Shown here: piece by piece, positions 22,844-36,902 of the stretch
Layout of the letters: the number at the start of each line of letters is the position of its first letter
How positions within the stretch are numbered: the first letter of the stretch is position 1
Assembly: GCF_949987535.1 (NCBI RefSeq)
Contig: NW_026646029.1
Location: 806,001-870,000, forward strand
DNA: 64,000 nt
DNA from: Balaenoptera acutorostrata
Lineage: Eukaryota > Chordata > Mammalia > Artiodactyla > Balaenopteridae
Reading direction: 5' to 3'
The notes under the pieces: generated by a model
Told to the model about the DNA's origin: nothing
Database searches by the model: none
The model's input: only the letters and a program-made list of their open reading frames with translations
Program-made: the position numbers and the translations under genes

Positions 22844-24602
22844 AATTTCTCTCTCTTTCACTGTCTTTGTTTCACGGGTTTTGAAAAGTAATTTCTTTTT
22901 ATAATGGGGTTTAGCTGCTATTCACGGCTGTGTTTATGCCGCTTTACACGCCCTTGACTCACTTACAGAGAAATATCAATACATAGCTTTGAAGATTCTT
23001 ACTAGTCAGATATATTCTTGTGCGGTGAATAGGGGGTGTTGAGGCCAGTTCACTGAGCAAGGAGTAGGTCTTGTCTACTACATATTGGGTTTATGGAACG
23101 GTATCTGAGCTAATTTGAAACCCTTGTTTTATGCATCACCCCACCTCACCTTTCCCGTTCAGCAGCCATAGTGTGTTTTCTGAACGTGTGACTCTGTTGT
23201 GTTTTGTAATTCAGTTCAAGTGTAGCGGTTTTTACATTCCCTCTATAAGTGATATCTTATGATAAGTGTCTTTTTCTGTGTGACTTATTTCACTTAGAAT
23301 CGCCGTACCTAAATCCACTCATCGTGCTGCTACTAGCCTTATGAGGTGGATTTCACGGCTGAGTGATATTCCATTGTACATGAGGACCACAACTTCGTTA
23401 TCCACTTTTCTCTTTCCTAGGATATTTAAGGTGTAATGAAGTGGGGGTTCTTGTCAAAGAGCAGCCCTAAACTTTGGGGTGCCTGTGTCTTGCTGATTTT
23501 TAGTTTTCCCAATTTATACGCCCATGAGTGGAAGTGCCCTATGCTCTCCAAGCTGTGTTTTTTAGATGTTTCAGGACACACCGTACACTTCTCCAGAGTG
23601 GCTGTTGGCAATTTATATCCCGCCCATCAGCGTAGCAAGGCTCCCATTTCTCCATGGCCGGTCCTGCATTTCTGGTTTGGACACTTTTTTCCGCAAGGCC
23701 CTTTTGCCCTCTGGGAAGCGAGACTTCTTTGGAGCGCTGATTTGCCTTTCCAGGTTGCTTGGTTGGCCAAAAAGGGCGTATGCGTTTTTTCCTGAATATA
23801 TTCAGGAAAAAACGCATACGCCCTTTTTGGCCAAGGGCATCATTGTCCACGTTTTGCCGCTTTTCATGTGCTTTCAAAGTGTTTCGAATCTACCTCCTAA
23901 AATCTGTTTCCTGCAATTCTGCCTTGCTTTCAAAGCCTCTTCGTTGCCTTCCCTCAATATATTTGTGGACGCGAGTTATCATTTATAACTCTGCAGGTGT
24001 GTGAATTGCAGTGCCCCTGAGCTCCATTATTCCAGTCGCTTTTTTGGGAGCTGGCCGCAAAATTGCAGGATTGCTTCAGGCCCTCTTCTGGTTCTGGGGG
24101 GCAGGCTGAGCTTGTGGTTAATTCTTCTTCCTGATGGGAAAATAGAGTGACCTGTGCCTGTCCCAACCCCTAGAGCTAGTCTCTCATTGGTTCCCCCTCT
24201 TCCCGTTCATCGTCAGGAGAAATTGCAACCTGTATGGAACAGGAGGTTAAAGGTGCGGATTCTCCAAGGAGGGAGATTGCTAGTAAAGCGGCTGGAATGG
24301 CGAACCCGAGCACAAGGAGATGAGAAATGAGGTGCGTTTTAGAAACCTTTCCCGATCACACGGTGTACCATCTTCTGGGTTTCTCATGCATGTTTTCGAC
24401 GTAGGAAGATGCCCTTGAACCTGGAGATTTGGAACCCATGGGATGGGTACCATGCAGTATGACTTTCAAGGGTCTGCGTTGGCTCACGCAACCTCACCAA
24501 ACCTCTCAGCCACAGGAGTGTCCACCCTTATGTCTCAATCAGCTGTGGGTCTAGATATGGTCAATCCAGGTTGCATCACAGCCCCTGAACGAATTTTGTA
24601 AG
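22844..24602 (+). repeat. Monomer 14, class C, 1759 bases
   Basis: Carries the C marks, including GTCAAAGAGCAG near 23454. Unlike monomers 7 and 24 it has GGTGAATAGG. CGCAAGGCCC and CCCTCTGGGAAG just before the palindrome are private. Perfect palindrome at 23763-23834. Confidence 0.9.
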
Positions 24603-26353
24603 AATTTCTCTCTCTTTCACTGTCTTTGTTTCACGGGTTTTGAAAAGTAATTTCTTTTTATAATGGGGTTTAGCTGCTTTTCACGGCTGTGTTTAGGCCT
24701 CTTTACACCCCCTTGACTCACTTACAGAGAGATATCAATACATAGGTTTGAAGATTCTTACTAGTCAGATATAGTCTTGTGCGGTGAATAGGGGGTGTTG
24801 AGGCCAGTTCACTGAGCAAGGAGTAGGTCTTGTCTACTACATATTGGGTTTATGGAACGGTATCTGAGCTAATTTGAAACCCTTGTTTTATGCATCACCC
24901 CACCTCCCCTTTCCCGTTCAGCAGCCATAGTGTGTTTTCTGAACGTGTGATTCTGTTCTGTTTCGTAATTCACTTCAAGTGTAGCGGTTTTTACATTCCC
25001 TCTATAAGTGATATCTTATGATAAGTGTCTTTTTCTGTGTGACTTAGAATCGTCGTACCTAAATCCACTCATCGTACTGCTACTAGCCTTATGACGTGGA
25101 TTTCATGGCTGAGTGATATTGCATTCTACATGAGGACCACAACTTCGTTATCCACTTTTCTCTTTCCTAGGATATTTAAGGTGTAATGAAGTGGGGGTTC
25201 TTGTCAACAGAGTAGCCCTAAACTTTGGGGTGCCTGTGTCTTGCTGATTTTTAGTTTTCCCAATTTATACGCCCATGAGTGGAAGTGCCCTATGCTCTCC
25301 AAGCTGTGTTTTTTAGATGTTTCAGGACACACCGTACACTTCTCCAGAGTGGCTGTTGGCAATTTACATCCCGCCCATCAGCGTAGCAAGGCTCCCATTT
25401 CTCCATGGCCGGTCCTGCATTTGTGGTTTGGACACTTTTTTCCACATGGCCCTTTTGCCCGCTGGGAAGCGAGACTTCTTTGGAGCGCTGATTTGCCTTT
25501 CCAGGTTGCTTGGTTGGCCAAAAAGGGCGTATGCGTTTTTTCCTGAATATATTCAGGAAAAAACGCATACGCCCTTTTTGGCCAAGGGCATCATTGTTCA
25601 CGTTTTGCCGCTTTTCATGTGCTTTCAAAGTGTTTCGAACCTACCTCCTGAAATCTGTTTCCTGCAATTCTGCCTTGCTTTCAAAGCCTCTTCGTTGCCT
25701 TCCCTCAATATATTTGTGGACGAGAGTTATCATTTATAACTCTGCAGGTTTGTGAATTGCCGTGCCCCTGAGCTCCATTTTTCCAGTCGCTTTTTTGGGA
25801 GCTGGCCGCAAAAGTGCAGGATTGCTTCAGGCCCTCTTCTGGTTCTGGGGGTCAGGCTGAGCTTGTGGTTAATTCTTCTTCCTGATGGGAAAATAGAGTG
25901 ACCTATGCCTGTCCCAACCCCTAGAGCTAGGCTCTCATTGGTTCCCCCTCTTCCCGTTCATCGTTAGGACAAATTGCAACCTGTACGGAACAGGAGGTTA
26001 AAGGTGCTGATTCTCCAAGGAGGGAGATGGCTAGTAAAGCGGCTGGAATGGCGAACCCGAGCACAAGGAGATGAGAAATGAGGTGCGTTTTAGAAACCTT
26101 TCCCGATCACACGGTGTACCATCTTCTGGGTTTCTCATGCATGTTTTCGACGTAGGAAGATGCCCTTGAACCTGGAGATTTGGGATCCATGGGATGGGTA
26201 CCATGCAGTATTACTTTAAAGGGTCTGCGTTGGCTCACGCAACCTCACCAAACCTCTCAGCCCCAAGAGTGTCCACCCTTATGTCTCAATCAGCTGTGGG
26301 TCTAGATATGGTCAATCCAGGTTGCATCACAGCCCCTGAACGAATTTTGTAAG
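24603..26353 (+). repeat. Monomer 15, class B, 1751 bases
   Basis: 9-base deletion near 25043. GTTTCGAACCTACC near 25632 and TTGCCGTGCCC near 25757 are shared with monomers 17, 25 and (except one base) 28. Perfect palindrome at 25514-25585. Confidence 0.9.
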
Positions 26354-28112
26354 AATTTCTCTCTCTTTCACTGTCTTTGTTTCACGGGTTTTGAAAAGTA
26401 ATTTCTTTTTATAATGGGGTTTAGCTGCTTTTCACGGCTGTGTTTATGCCGCTTTACACCCCCTTGACTCACCTACAGAGAGATATCAATACATACGTTT
26501 GAAGATTCTTACTAGTCAGATATAGTCTTGTGCGGTGAATAGGGGGTGTTGAGGCCAGTTCACTGAGCAAGGAGTAGGTCTTGTCTACTACATATTGGGT
26601 TTATGGAACGGTATCTGAGCTAATTTGAAACCCTTGTTTTAAGCATCACCCCACCTCCCCTTTCCCGTTCAGCAGCCATAGTGTGTTTTCTGAACGTGTG
26701 ACTCTGTTCTGTTTTGTAATTCAGTTCAAGTGTAGCGGTTTTTACATTCCCTCTATAAGTGATATCTTATGATAAGTGTCTTTTTCTGTGTGACTTATTT
26801 CACTTAGAATCGTCGTACCTAAATCCACTCATCGTGCTGCTACTAGCCTTATGACGTGGATTTCACGGCTGAGTGATATTCCATTGTACATGAGGACCAC
26901 AACTTCGTTATCCACTTTTCTCTTTCCTAGGATATTTAAGGTGTAATGAAGTGGGGGTTCTTGTCAACAGAGCAGCCCTAAACTTTGGGGTGCCTGTGTC
27001 TTGCTGATTTTTAGTTTTCCCAATTTATACGCCCATGAGTGGAAGTGCCCTATGCTCTCCAAGCTGTGTTTTTTAGATGTTTCAGGACACACCGTACACT
27101 TCTCCAGAGTGGCTGTTGGCAATTTACATCCCGCCCATCAGCGTAGCAAGGCTCCCATTTCTCCATGGCCGGTCCTGCATTTCTGGTTTGGACACTTTTT
27201 TCCTCATGGCCCTTTTGCCCGCTGGGAAGCGAGACTTCTTTGGAGCGCTGATTTGCCTTTCCAGGTGGCTTGGTTGGCCAAAAAGGGCGTATGCGTTTTT
27301 TCCTGAATATATTCAGGAAAAAACGCATACGCCCTTTTTGGCCAAGGGCATCATTGTCCACGTTTTGCCGCTTTTCATGTGCTTTCAAGGCGATTCGAAT
27401 CTACCTCCTGAAATCTGTTTCGTGCAATTCTGCCTTGCTTTCAAAGCCTCTTCGTTGCCTTCCCTCAATATATTTGTGGACGAGAGTTATCATTTATAAC
27501 TCTGCAGGTTTGTGAATTGCAGTGCCCCTGAGCTCCATTTTTCCAGTCGCTTTTTTGGGAGCTGGCCGCAAAAGTGCAGGATTGCTTCAGGCCCTCTTCT
27601 GGTTCTGGGGGGCAGGCTGAGCTTGTGGTTAATTCTTCTTCCTGATGGGAAAATAGAGTGACCTGTGCCTGTCCCAACCCCTAGGGCTAGTCTCTCATTG
27701 GTTCCCCGTCTTCCCGTTCATCCTCAGGACAAGTTGCAACCTGTACGGAACAGGAGGTTAAAGGTGCTGATTCTCCAAGGAGGGAGATGGGTAGTAAAGC
27801 GGCTGGAATGGCGAACCCGAGCACAAGGAGATGAGAAATGAGGTGCGTTTTAGAAACCTTTCCCGATCACACGGTGTACCATCTTCTGGGTTTCTCATGC
27901 ATGTTTTCGACGTAGGAAGATGCCCTTGACCTGGAGATTTGAGACCCATGGGATGGGTACCATGCAGTATTACTTTCAAGGGTCTGCGTTGGCTCACGCA
28001 ACCTCACCAAACCTTTCAGCCACAGGAGTGTCCACCCTTATGTCTCAATCAGCTGTGGGTCTAGATATGGTCAATCCAGGTTGCATCACAGCCCCTGAAC
28101 GAATTTTGTAAG
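26354..28112 (+). repeat. Monomer 16, class L after B, 1759 bases
   Basis: Opens with the CACCTACAGAG and TTTTAAGCATC variants. One base is lost in GCCCTTGACCTGG near 27921. Around 27970-28030 it has B/C-like TTTCAAGGGTC and CCACAGGAGTG, a short foreign patch. Perfect palindrome at 27274-27345. Confidence 0.88.
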
Positions 28113-29863
28113 AATTTCTCTCTCTTTCACTGTCTTTGTTTCACGGGTTTTGAAAAGTAATTTCTTTTTATAATGGGGTTTAGCTGCTTTTCACGGCTGT
28201 GTTTAGGCCTCTTTACACCCCCTTGACTCACTTACAGAGAGATATCAATACATAGGTTTGAAGATTCTTACTAGTCAGATATAGTCTTGTGCGGTGAATA
28301 GGGGGTGTTGAGGCCAGTTCACTGAGCAAGGAGTAGGTCTTGTCTACTACATATTGGGTTTATGGAACGGTATCTGAGCTAATTTGAAACCCTTGTTTTA
28401 TGCATCACCCCACCTCCCCTTTCCCGTTCAGCAGCCATAGTGTGTTTTCTGAACGTGTGATTCTGTTCTGTTTCGTAATTCACTTCAAGTGTAGCGGTTT
28501 TTACATTCCATCTATAAGTGATATCTTATGATAAGTGTCTTTTTCTGTGTGACTTAGAATCGTCGTACCTAAATCCACTTATCGTACTGCTACTAGCCTT
28601 ATGACGTGGATTTCATGGCTGAGTGATATTGCATTCTACATGAGGACCACAACTTCGTTATCCACTTTTCTCTTTCCTAGGATATTTAAGGTGTAATGAA
28701 GTGGGGGTTCTTGTCAACAGAGCAGCCCTAAACTTTGGGGTGCCTGTGTCTTGCTGATTTTTAGTTTTCCCAATTTATACGCCCATGAGTGGAAGTGCCC
28801 TATGCTCTCCAAGCTGTGTTTTTTAGATGTTTCAGGACACACCGTACACTTCTCCAGAGTGGCTGTTGGCAATTTACATCCCGCCCATCAGCGTAGCAAG
28901 GCTCCCATTTCTCCATGGCCGGTCCTGCATTTGTGGTTTGGACACTTTTTTCCGCATGGCCCTTTTGCCCGCTGGGAAGCGAGACTTCTTTGGAGCGCTG
29001 ATTTGCCTTTCCAGGTTGCTTGGTTGGCCAAAAAGGGCGTATGCGTTTTTTCCTGAATATATTCAGGAAAAAACGCATACGCCCTTTTTGGCCAAGGGCA
29101 TCATTGTTCACGTTTTGCCGCTTTTCATGTGCTTTCAAGGTGTTTCGAACCTACCTCCTGAAATCTGTTTCCTGCAATTCTGCCTTGCTTTCAAAGCCTC
29201 TTCGTTGCCTTCCCTCAATATATTTGTGGACGAGAGTTATCATTTATAACTCTGCAGGTTTGTGAATTGCCGTGCCCCTGAGCTCCATTTTTCCAGTCGC
29301 TTTTTTGGGAGCTGGCCGCAAAAGTGCAGGATTGCTTCAGGCCCTCTTCTGGTTCTGGGGGTCAGGCTGAGCTTGTGGTTAATTCTTCTTCCTGATGGGA
29401 AAATAGAGTGACCTATGCCTGTCCCAACCCCTAGAGCTAGTCGCTCATTGGTTCCCCCTCTTCCCGTTCATCGTTAGGACAAATTGCAACCTGTACGGAA
29501 CAGGAGGTTAAAGGTGCTGATTCTCCAAGGAGGGAGATGGCTAGTAAAGCGGCTGGAATGGCGAACCAGAGCACAAGGAGATGAGAAATGAGGTGCGTTT
29601 TAGAAACCTTTCCCGATCACACGGTGTACCATCTTCTGGGTTTCTCATGCATGTTTTCGACGTAGGAAGATGCCCTTGAACCTGGAGATTTGGGACCCAT
29701 GGGATGGGTACCATGCAGTATTACTTTAAAGGGTCTGCGTAGGCTCACGCAACCTCACCAAACCTCTCAGCCCCAAGAGTGTCCACCCTTATGTCTCAAT
29801 CAGCTGTGGGTCTAGATATGGTCAATCCAGGTTGCATCACAGCCCCTGAACGAATTTTGTAAG
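28113..29863 (+). repeat. Monomer 17, class B, 1751 bases
   Basis: 9-base deletion near 28553. GCGAACCAGAGC near 29561 is shared with monomer 25 only. Perfect palindrome at 29024-29095. Confidence 0.9.
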
Positions 29864-31623
29864 AATTTCTCTCTCTTTCACTGTCTTTGTTTCACGGGTT
29901 TTGAAAAGTAATTTCTTTTTATAATGGGGTTTAGCTGCTTTTCACGGCTGTGTTTATGTCGCTTTACACCCCCTTGACTCACCTACAGAGAGATATCAAT
30001 ACATACGTTTGAAGATTCTTACTAGTCAGATATAGTCTTGTGCGGTGAATAGGGGGTGTTGAGGCCAGTTCACTGAGCAAGGAGTAGGTCTTGTCTACTA
30101 CATATTGGGTTTATGGAACGGTATCTGAGCTAATTTGAAACCCTTGTTTTAAGCATCACCCCACCTCCCCTTTCCCGTTCAGCAGCCATAGTGTGTTTTC
30201 TGAACGTGTGACTCTGTTCTGTTTTGTAATTCAGTTCAAGTGTAGCGGTTTTTACATTCCCTCTATAAGTGATATCTTATGATAAGTGTCTTTTTCTGTG
30301 TGACTTATTTCACTTAGAATCGTCGTACCTAAATCCACTCATCGTGCTGCTACTAGCCTTATGACGTGGATTTCACGGCTGAGTGATATTCCATTGTACA
30401 TGAGGACCACAACTTCGTTATCCACTTTTCTCTTTCCTAGGATATTTAAGGTGTAATGAAGTGGGGGTTCTTGTCAACAGAGCAGCCCTAAACTTTGGGG
30501 TGCCTGTGTCTTGCTGATTTTTAGTTTTCCCAATTTATACGCCCATGAGTGGAAGTGCCCTATGCTCTCCAAGCTGTGTTTTTTAGATGTTTCAGGACAC
30601 ACCGTACACTTCTCCAGAGTGGCTGTTGGCAATTTACATCCCGCCCATCAGCGTAGCAAGGCTCCCATTTCTCCATGGCCGGTCCTGCATTTCTGGTTTG
30701 GACACTTTTTTCCTCATGGCCCTTTTGCCCGCTGGGAAGCGAGACTTCTTTGGAGCGCTGATTTGCCTTTCCAGGTGGCTTGGTTGGCCAAAAAGGGCGT
30801 ATGCGTTTTTTCCTGAATATATTCAGGAAAAAACGCATACGCCCTTTTTGGCCAAGGGCATCATTGTCCACGTTTTGCCGCTTTTCATGTGCTTTCAAGG
30901 CGATTCGAATCTACCTCCTGAAATCTGTTTCATGCAATTCTGCCTTGCTTTCAAAGCCTCTTCGTTGCCTTCCCTCAATATATTTGTGGACGAGAGTTAT
31001 CATTTATAACTCTGCAGGTTTGTGAATTGCAGTGCCCCTGAGCTCCATTTTTCCAGTCGCTTTTTTGGGAGCTGGCCACAAAAGTGCAGGATTGCTTCAG
31101 GCCCTCTTCTGCTTCTGGGGGGCAGGCTGAGCTTGTGGTTAATTCTTCTTCCTGATGGGAAAATAGAGTGACCTGTGCCTGTCCCAACCCCTAGGGCTAG
31201 TCTCTCATTGGTTCCCCGTCTTCCCGTTCATCCTCAGGACAAATTGCAACCTGTACGGAACAGGAGGTTAAAGGTGCTGATTCTCCAAGGAGGGAGATGG
31301 CTAGTAAAGCGGCTGGAATGGCGAACCCGAGCACAAGGAGATGAGAAATGAGGTGCGTTTTAGAAACCTTTCCCGATCACACGGTGTACCATCTTCTGGG
31401 TTTCTCATGCATGTTTTCGACGTAGGAAGATGCCCTTGAACCTGGAGATTTGGGACCCATGGGATGGGTACCATGCAGTATTACTTTAAAGGGTCTGCGT
31501 TGGCTCACGCAACCTCACCAAACCTCTCAGCCCCAAGAGTGTCCACCCTTATGTCTCAATCAGCTGTGGGTCTAGATATGGTCAATCCAGGTTGCATCAC
31601 AGCCCCTGAACGAATTGTGTAAG
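29864..31623 (+). repeat. Monomer 18, class L after B, 1760 bases
   Basis: Same opening variants as monomers 16 and 26. Its end has GAATTGTGTAAG instead of GAATTTTGTAAG, a variant otherwise typical of the divergent right-hand monomers. Perfect palindrome at 30784-30855. Confidence 0.9.
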
Positions 31624-33383
31624 AATTTCTCTCTCTTTCACTGTCTTTGTTTCACGGGTTTTGAAAAGTAATTTCTTTTTATAATGGGGTTTAGCTGCTT
31701 TTCACGGCTGTGTTTAGGGCTCTTTACACCCCCTTGACTCACTTACAGAGAGGTATCAATACATAGGTTTGAAGATTCTTACTAGTCAGATATATTCTTG
31801 TGCGGTGAATAGGGGGTGTTGAGGCCAGTTCACTGAGCAAGGAGTAGGTCTTGTCTACTACATATTGGGTTTATGGAACGGTATCTGAGCTAATTTGAAA
31901 CCCTTGTTCTATGAATCACCCCACCTCACCTTTCCCGTTCAGCAGCCATAGTGTGTTTTCTGAACGTGTGACTCTGTTCTGTTTTGTAATTCAGTTCAAG
32001 TGTAGCGGTTTTTACATTCCCTCTATAAGTGATATCTTATGATAAGTGTCTTTTTCTGTGTGACTTATTTCACTTAGAATCGTCGTACCTAAATCCACTC
32101 ATCGTGCTGCTACTAGCCTTATGACGTGGATTTCACGGCTGAGTGATATTCCATTGTACATGAGGACCACAACTTTGTTATCCACTTTTCTCTTTCCTAG
32201 GATATTTAAGGTGTAATGAAGTGGGGGTTCTTGTCAACAGAGCAGCCCTAAACTTTGGGGTGCCTGTGTCTTGCTGATTTTTAGTTTTCCCAATTTATAC
32301 GCCCATGAGTGGAAGTGCCCTATGCTCTCCAAGCTGTGTTTTTTAGATGTTTCAGGACACACCGTACACTTCTCCAGAGTGGCTGTTGGCAATTTACATC
32401 CCGCCCATCAGCGTAGCAAGGCTCCCATTTCTCCATGGCCGGTCCTGCATTTCTGGTTTGGACACTTTTTTCCTCATGGCCCTTTTGCCCGCTGGGAAGC
32501 GAGACTTCTTTGGAGCGCTGATTTGCCTTTCCAGGTGGCTTGGTTGGCCAAAAAGGGCGTATGCGTTTTTTCCTGAATATATTCAGGAAAAAACGCGTAC
32601 GCCCTTTTTGGCCAAGGGCATCATTGTCCACGTTTTGCCGCTTTTCATGTGCTTTCAAGGCGATTCGAATCTACCTCCTGAAATCTGTTTCATGCAGTTC
32701 TGCCTTGCTTTCAAAGCCTCTTCATTGCCTTCCCTCAATATATTTGTGGACGAGAGTTATCATTTATAACTCTGCAGGTTTGTGAATTGCAGTGCCCCTG
32801 AGCTCCATTTTTCCAGTCGCTTTTTTGGGAGCTGGCCGCAAAAGTGCAGGATTGCTTCAGGCCCTCTTCTGGTTCTGGGGGGCAGGCTGAGCTTGTGGTT
32901 AATTCTTCTTCCTGATGGGAAAATAGAGTGACCTGTGCCTGTCCCAAACCCTAGGGCTAGTCTCTCATTGGTTCCCCGTCTTCCCGTTCATCCTCAGGAC
33001 AAATTGCAACCTGTACGGAACAGGAGGTTAAAGGTGCTGATTCTCCAAGGAGGGAGATGGCTAGTAAAGCGGCTGGAATGGCGAACCCGAGCACAAGGAG
33101 TTGAGAAATGAGGTGCGTTTTAGAAACCTTTCCCGATCACACGGTGTACCATCTTCTGGGTTTCTCATGCATGTTTTCGACGTAGGAAGATGCCCTTGAA
33201 CCTGGAGATTTGGGACCCATGGGATGGGTACCATGCAGTATTACTTTAAAGGGTCTGCGTTGGCTCACGCAACCTCACCAAACCTCTCAGCCCCAAGAGT
33301 GTCCACCCTTATGTCTCAATCAGCTGTGGGTCTAGATATGGTCAATCCAGGTTGCATCACAGCCCCTGAACGAATTTTGTAAG
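31624..33383 (+). repeat. Monomer 19, V-start with L body, 1760 bases
   Basis: The opening is V-like (TTTAGGGCTC, GAGGTATC) and the rest is class L. The palindrome at 32544-32615 has one mismatch in the right arm (CGCGTACG). TTCATTGCC near 32723 is private. Confidence 0.88.
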
Positions 33384-35142
33384 AATTTCTCTCTCTTTCA
33401 CTGTCTTTGTTTCACGGGTTTTGAAAAGTAATTTCTTTTTATAATGGGGTTTAGCTGCTTTTCACGGCTGTGTTTAGGGCCCTTTACACCCCCTTGACTC
33501 ACTTACAGAGAGGTATCAATACATAGGTTTGAAGATTCTTACTAGTCAGATATATTCTTGTGCGGTGAATAGGGGGTGTTGAGGCCAGTTCACTGAGCAA
33601 GGAGTAGGTCTTGTCTACTACATATTGGGTTTATGGAACGGTATCTGAGCTAATTTGAAACCCTTGTTTTATGCATCACCCCACCTCACCTTTCCCGTTC
33701 AGCAGCCATAGTGTGTTTTCTGAACGTGTGACTCTGTTCTGTTTTGTAATTCAGTTCAAGTGTAGCGGTTTTTACATTCCCTCTATAAGTGATATCTTAT
33801 GATAAGTGTCTTTTTCTGTGTGACTTATTTCACTTAGAATCGTCGTACCTAAATCCACTCATCGTGCTGCTACTAGCCTTATGACGTGGATTTCACGGCT
33901 GAGTGATATTCCATTGTACATGAGGACCACAACTTCGTTATCCACTTTTCTCTTTCCTAGGATATTTAAGGTGTAATGAAGTGGGGGTTCTTGTCAACAG
34001 AGCAGCCCTAAACTTTGGGGTGCCTGTGTCTTGCTGATTTTTAGTTTTCCCAATTTATACGCCCATGAGTGGAAGTGCCCTATGCTCTCCAAGCTGTGTT
34101 TTTTAGATGTTTCAGGACACACCGTACACTTCTCCAGAGTGGCTGTTGGCAATTTACATCCCGCCCATCAGCGTGGCAAGGCTCCCATTTCTCTATGGCC
34201 GGTCCTGCATTTCTGGTTTGGACACTTTTTTCCTCATGGCCCTTTTGCCCGCTGGGAAGCGAGACTTCTTTGGAGCGCTGATTTGCCTTTCCAGGTGGCT
34301 TGGTTGGCCAAAAAGGGCGTATGCGTTTTTTCCTGAATATATTCAGGAAAAAACGCATACGCCCTTTTTGGCCAAGGGCATCATTGTCCACGTTTTGCCG
34401 CTTTTCATGTGCTTTCAAGGCGATTCGAATCTACCTCCTGAAATCTGTTTCGTGCAGTTCTGCCTTGCTTTCAAAGCCTCTTCGTTGCCTTCCCTCAATA
34501 TATTTGTGGACGAGAGTTATCATTTATAACTCTGCAGGTTTGTGAATTGCAGTGCCCCTGAGCTCCATTTTTCCAGTCGCTTTTTTGGGAGCTGGCCGCA
34601 AAAGTGCAGGATTGCTTCAGGCCCTCTTCTGGTTCTGGGGGGCAGGCTGAGCTTGTGGTTAATTCTTCTTCCTGATGGGAAAATAGAGTGACCTGTGCCT
34701 GTCCCAACCCCTAGGGCTAGTCTCTCATTGGTTCCCCGTCTTCCCGTTCATCCTCAGGACAAATTGCAACATGTACGGAACAGGAGGTTAAAGGTGCTGA
34801 TTCTCCAAGGAGGGAGATGGTTGTAAAGCGGCTGGAATGGCGAACCCGAGCACAAGGAGTTGAGAAATGAGGTGCGTTTTAGAAACCTTTCCCGATCACA
34901 CGGTGTACCATATTCTGGGTTTCTCATGCATGTTTTCGACGTAGGAAGATGCCCTTGAACCTGGAGATTTGGGACCCTTGGGATGGGTACCATGCAGTAT
35001 TACTTTAAAGGGTCTGCGTTGGCTCACGCAACCTCACCAAACCTCTCAGCCCCAAGAGTGTCCACCCTTATGTCTCAATCAGCTGTGGGTCTAGATATGG
35101 TCAATCCAGGTTGCATCACAGCCCCTGAACGAATTTTGTAAG
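33384..35142 (+). repeat. Monomer 20, V-start with L body, 1759 bases
   Basis: V-like opening (TTTAGGGCCC), then class L with GTGGCAAGG. One base is lost at GAGATGGTTGTAAAG near 34820. Perfect palindrome at 34304-34375. Confidence 0.88.
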
Positions 35143-36902
35143 AATTTCTCTCTCTTTCACTGTCTTTGTTTCACGGGTTTTGAAAAGTCATTTCTTTTTA
35201 TAATGGGGTTTAGCTGCTTTTCACGGCTGTGTTTATGCCGCTTTACACCCCCTTGACTCACTTACAGAGAGGTATCAATACATAGGTTTGAAGATTCTTA
35301 CTAGTCAGATATATTCTTGTGCGGTGAATAGGGGGTGTTGAGGCCAGTTCACTGAGCAAGGAGTAGGTCTTGTCTACTACATATTGGGTTTATGGAACGG
35401 TATCTGAGCTAATTTGAAACCCTTGTTTTATGCATCACCCCTCCTCACCTTTCCCGTTCAGCAGCCATAGTGTGTTTTCTGAACGTGTGACTCTGTTCTG
35501 TTTTGTAATTCAGTTCAAGTGTAGCGGTTTTTACATTCCCTCTATAAGTGATATCTTATGATAAGTGTCTTTTTCTGTGTGACTTATTTCACTTAGAATC
35601 GTCGTACCTAAATCCACTCATCGTGCTGCTACTAGCCTTATGACGTGGATTTCACGGCTGAGTGATATTCCATTGTACATGAGGACCACAACTTCGTTAT
35701 CCACTTTTCTCTTTCCTAGGATATTTAAGGTGTAATGAAGTGGGGGTTCTTGTCAACAGAGCAGCCCTAAACTTTGGGGTGCCTGTGTCTTGCTGATTTT
35801 TAGTTTTCCCAATTTATACGCCCATGAGTGGAAGTGCCCTATGCTCTCCAAGCTGTGTTTTTTAGATGTTTCAGGACACACCGTACACTTCTCCAGAGTG
35901 GCTGTTGGCAATTTACATCCCGCCTATCAGCGTAGCAAGGCTTCCATTTCTCCATGGCCGGTCCTGCATTTCTGGTTTGGACACTTTTTTCCGCATGGCC
36001 CTTTTGCCCGCTGGGAAGCGAGACTTCTTTGGAGCGCTGATTTGCCTTTCCAGGTGGCTTGGTTGGCCAAAAAGGGCGTATGCGTTTTTTCCTGAATATA
36101 TTCAGGAAAAAACGCATACGCCCTTTTTGGCCAAGGGCATCATTGTCCACGTTTTGCCGCTTTTCATGTGCTTTCAAGGCGATTCGAATCTACCTCCTGA
36201 AATCTGTTTCGTGCAGTTCTGCCTTGCTTTCAAAGCCTCTTCGTTGCCTTCCCTCAATATATTTGTGGACGAGAGTTATCATTTATAACTCTGCAGGTTT
36301 GTGAATTGCAGTGCCCCTGAGCTCCATTTTTCCAGTCGCTTTTTTGGGAGCTGGCCGCAAAAGTGCAGGATTGCTTCAGGCCCTCTTCTGGTTCTGGGGG
36401 GCAGGCTGAGCTTGTGGTTAATTCTTCTTCCTGATGGGAGAATAGAGTGACCTGTGCCTGTCCCAACCCCTAGGGCTAGTCTCTCATTGGTTCCCCGTCT
36501 TCCCGTTCATCCTCAGGACAAATTGCAACCTGTACGGAACAGGAGGTTAAAGGTGCTGATTCTCCAAGGAGGGAGATGGCTAGTAAAGCGGCTGGAATGG
36601 CGAACCCGAGCACAAGGAGTTGAGAAATGAGGTGCGTTTTAGAAACCTTTCCCGATCACACGGTGTACCATCTTCTGGGTTTCTCATGCATGTTTTCGAC
36701 GTAGGAAGATGCCCTTGAACCTGGAGATTTGGGACCCATGGGATGGGTACCATGCAGTATTACTTTAAAGGGTCTGCGTTGGCTCACGCAACCTCACCAA
36801 ACCTCTCAGCCCCAAGAGTGTCCACCCTTATGTCTCAATCAGCTGTGGGTCTAGATATGGTCAATCCAGGTTGCATCACAGCCCCTGAACGAATTTTGTA
36901 AG
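35143..36902 (+). repeat. Monomer 21, class L with CGCATGG, 1760 bases
   Basis: L body, but with the TTCCGCATGG form before the palindrome that V, B and C copies have. GCCTATCAGCG and GGCTTCCATTTC near 35930 are private. Perfect palindrome at 36063-36134. Confidence 0.88.

Larger units (their letters stand above)
21084..26353 (+). repeat. Higher-order repeat L'-C-B, copy 2
   Basis: Monomers 13, 14 and 15, starting 12301 bases (seven monomers) after copy 1. The L' monomer opens with GAAAAGTCATTTC and has TTTTAGGCATC, both shared with copy 3 but not copy 1, so copies 2 and 3 look the more closely related pair here. Confidence 0.8.
24603..31623 (+). repeat. Two tandem copies of a B-L dimer (period 3510)
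   Basis: Monomers 15-16 and 17-18. Each B monomer is followed by an L monomer whose first 300 bases carry the same uncommon variants: CACCTACAGAG, TATAGTCTTG, TTTTAAGCATC and CACCTCCCCTTTCC. A third copy is at 42181-45691. B monomers 17 and 25 also share GCGAACCAGAGC, so the third dimer is closest to the second. Confidence 0.78.
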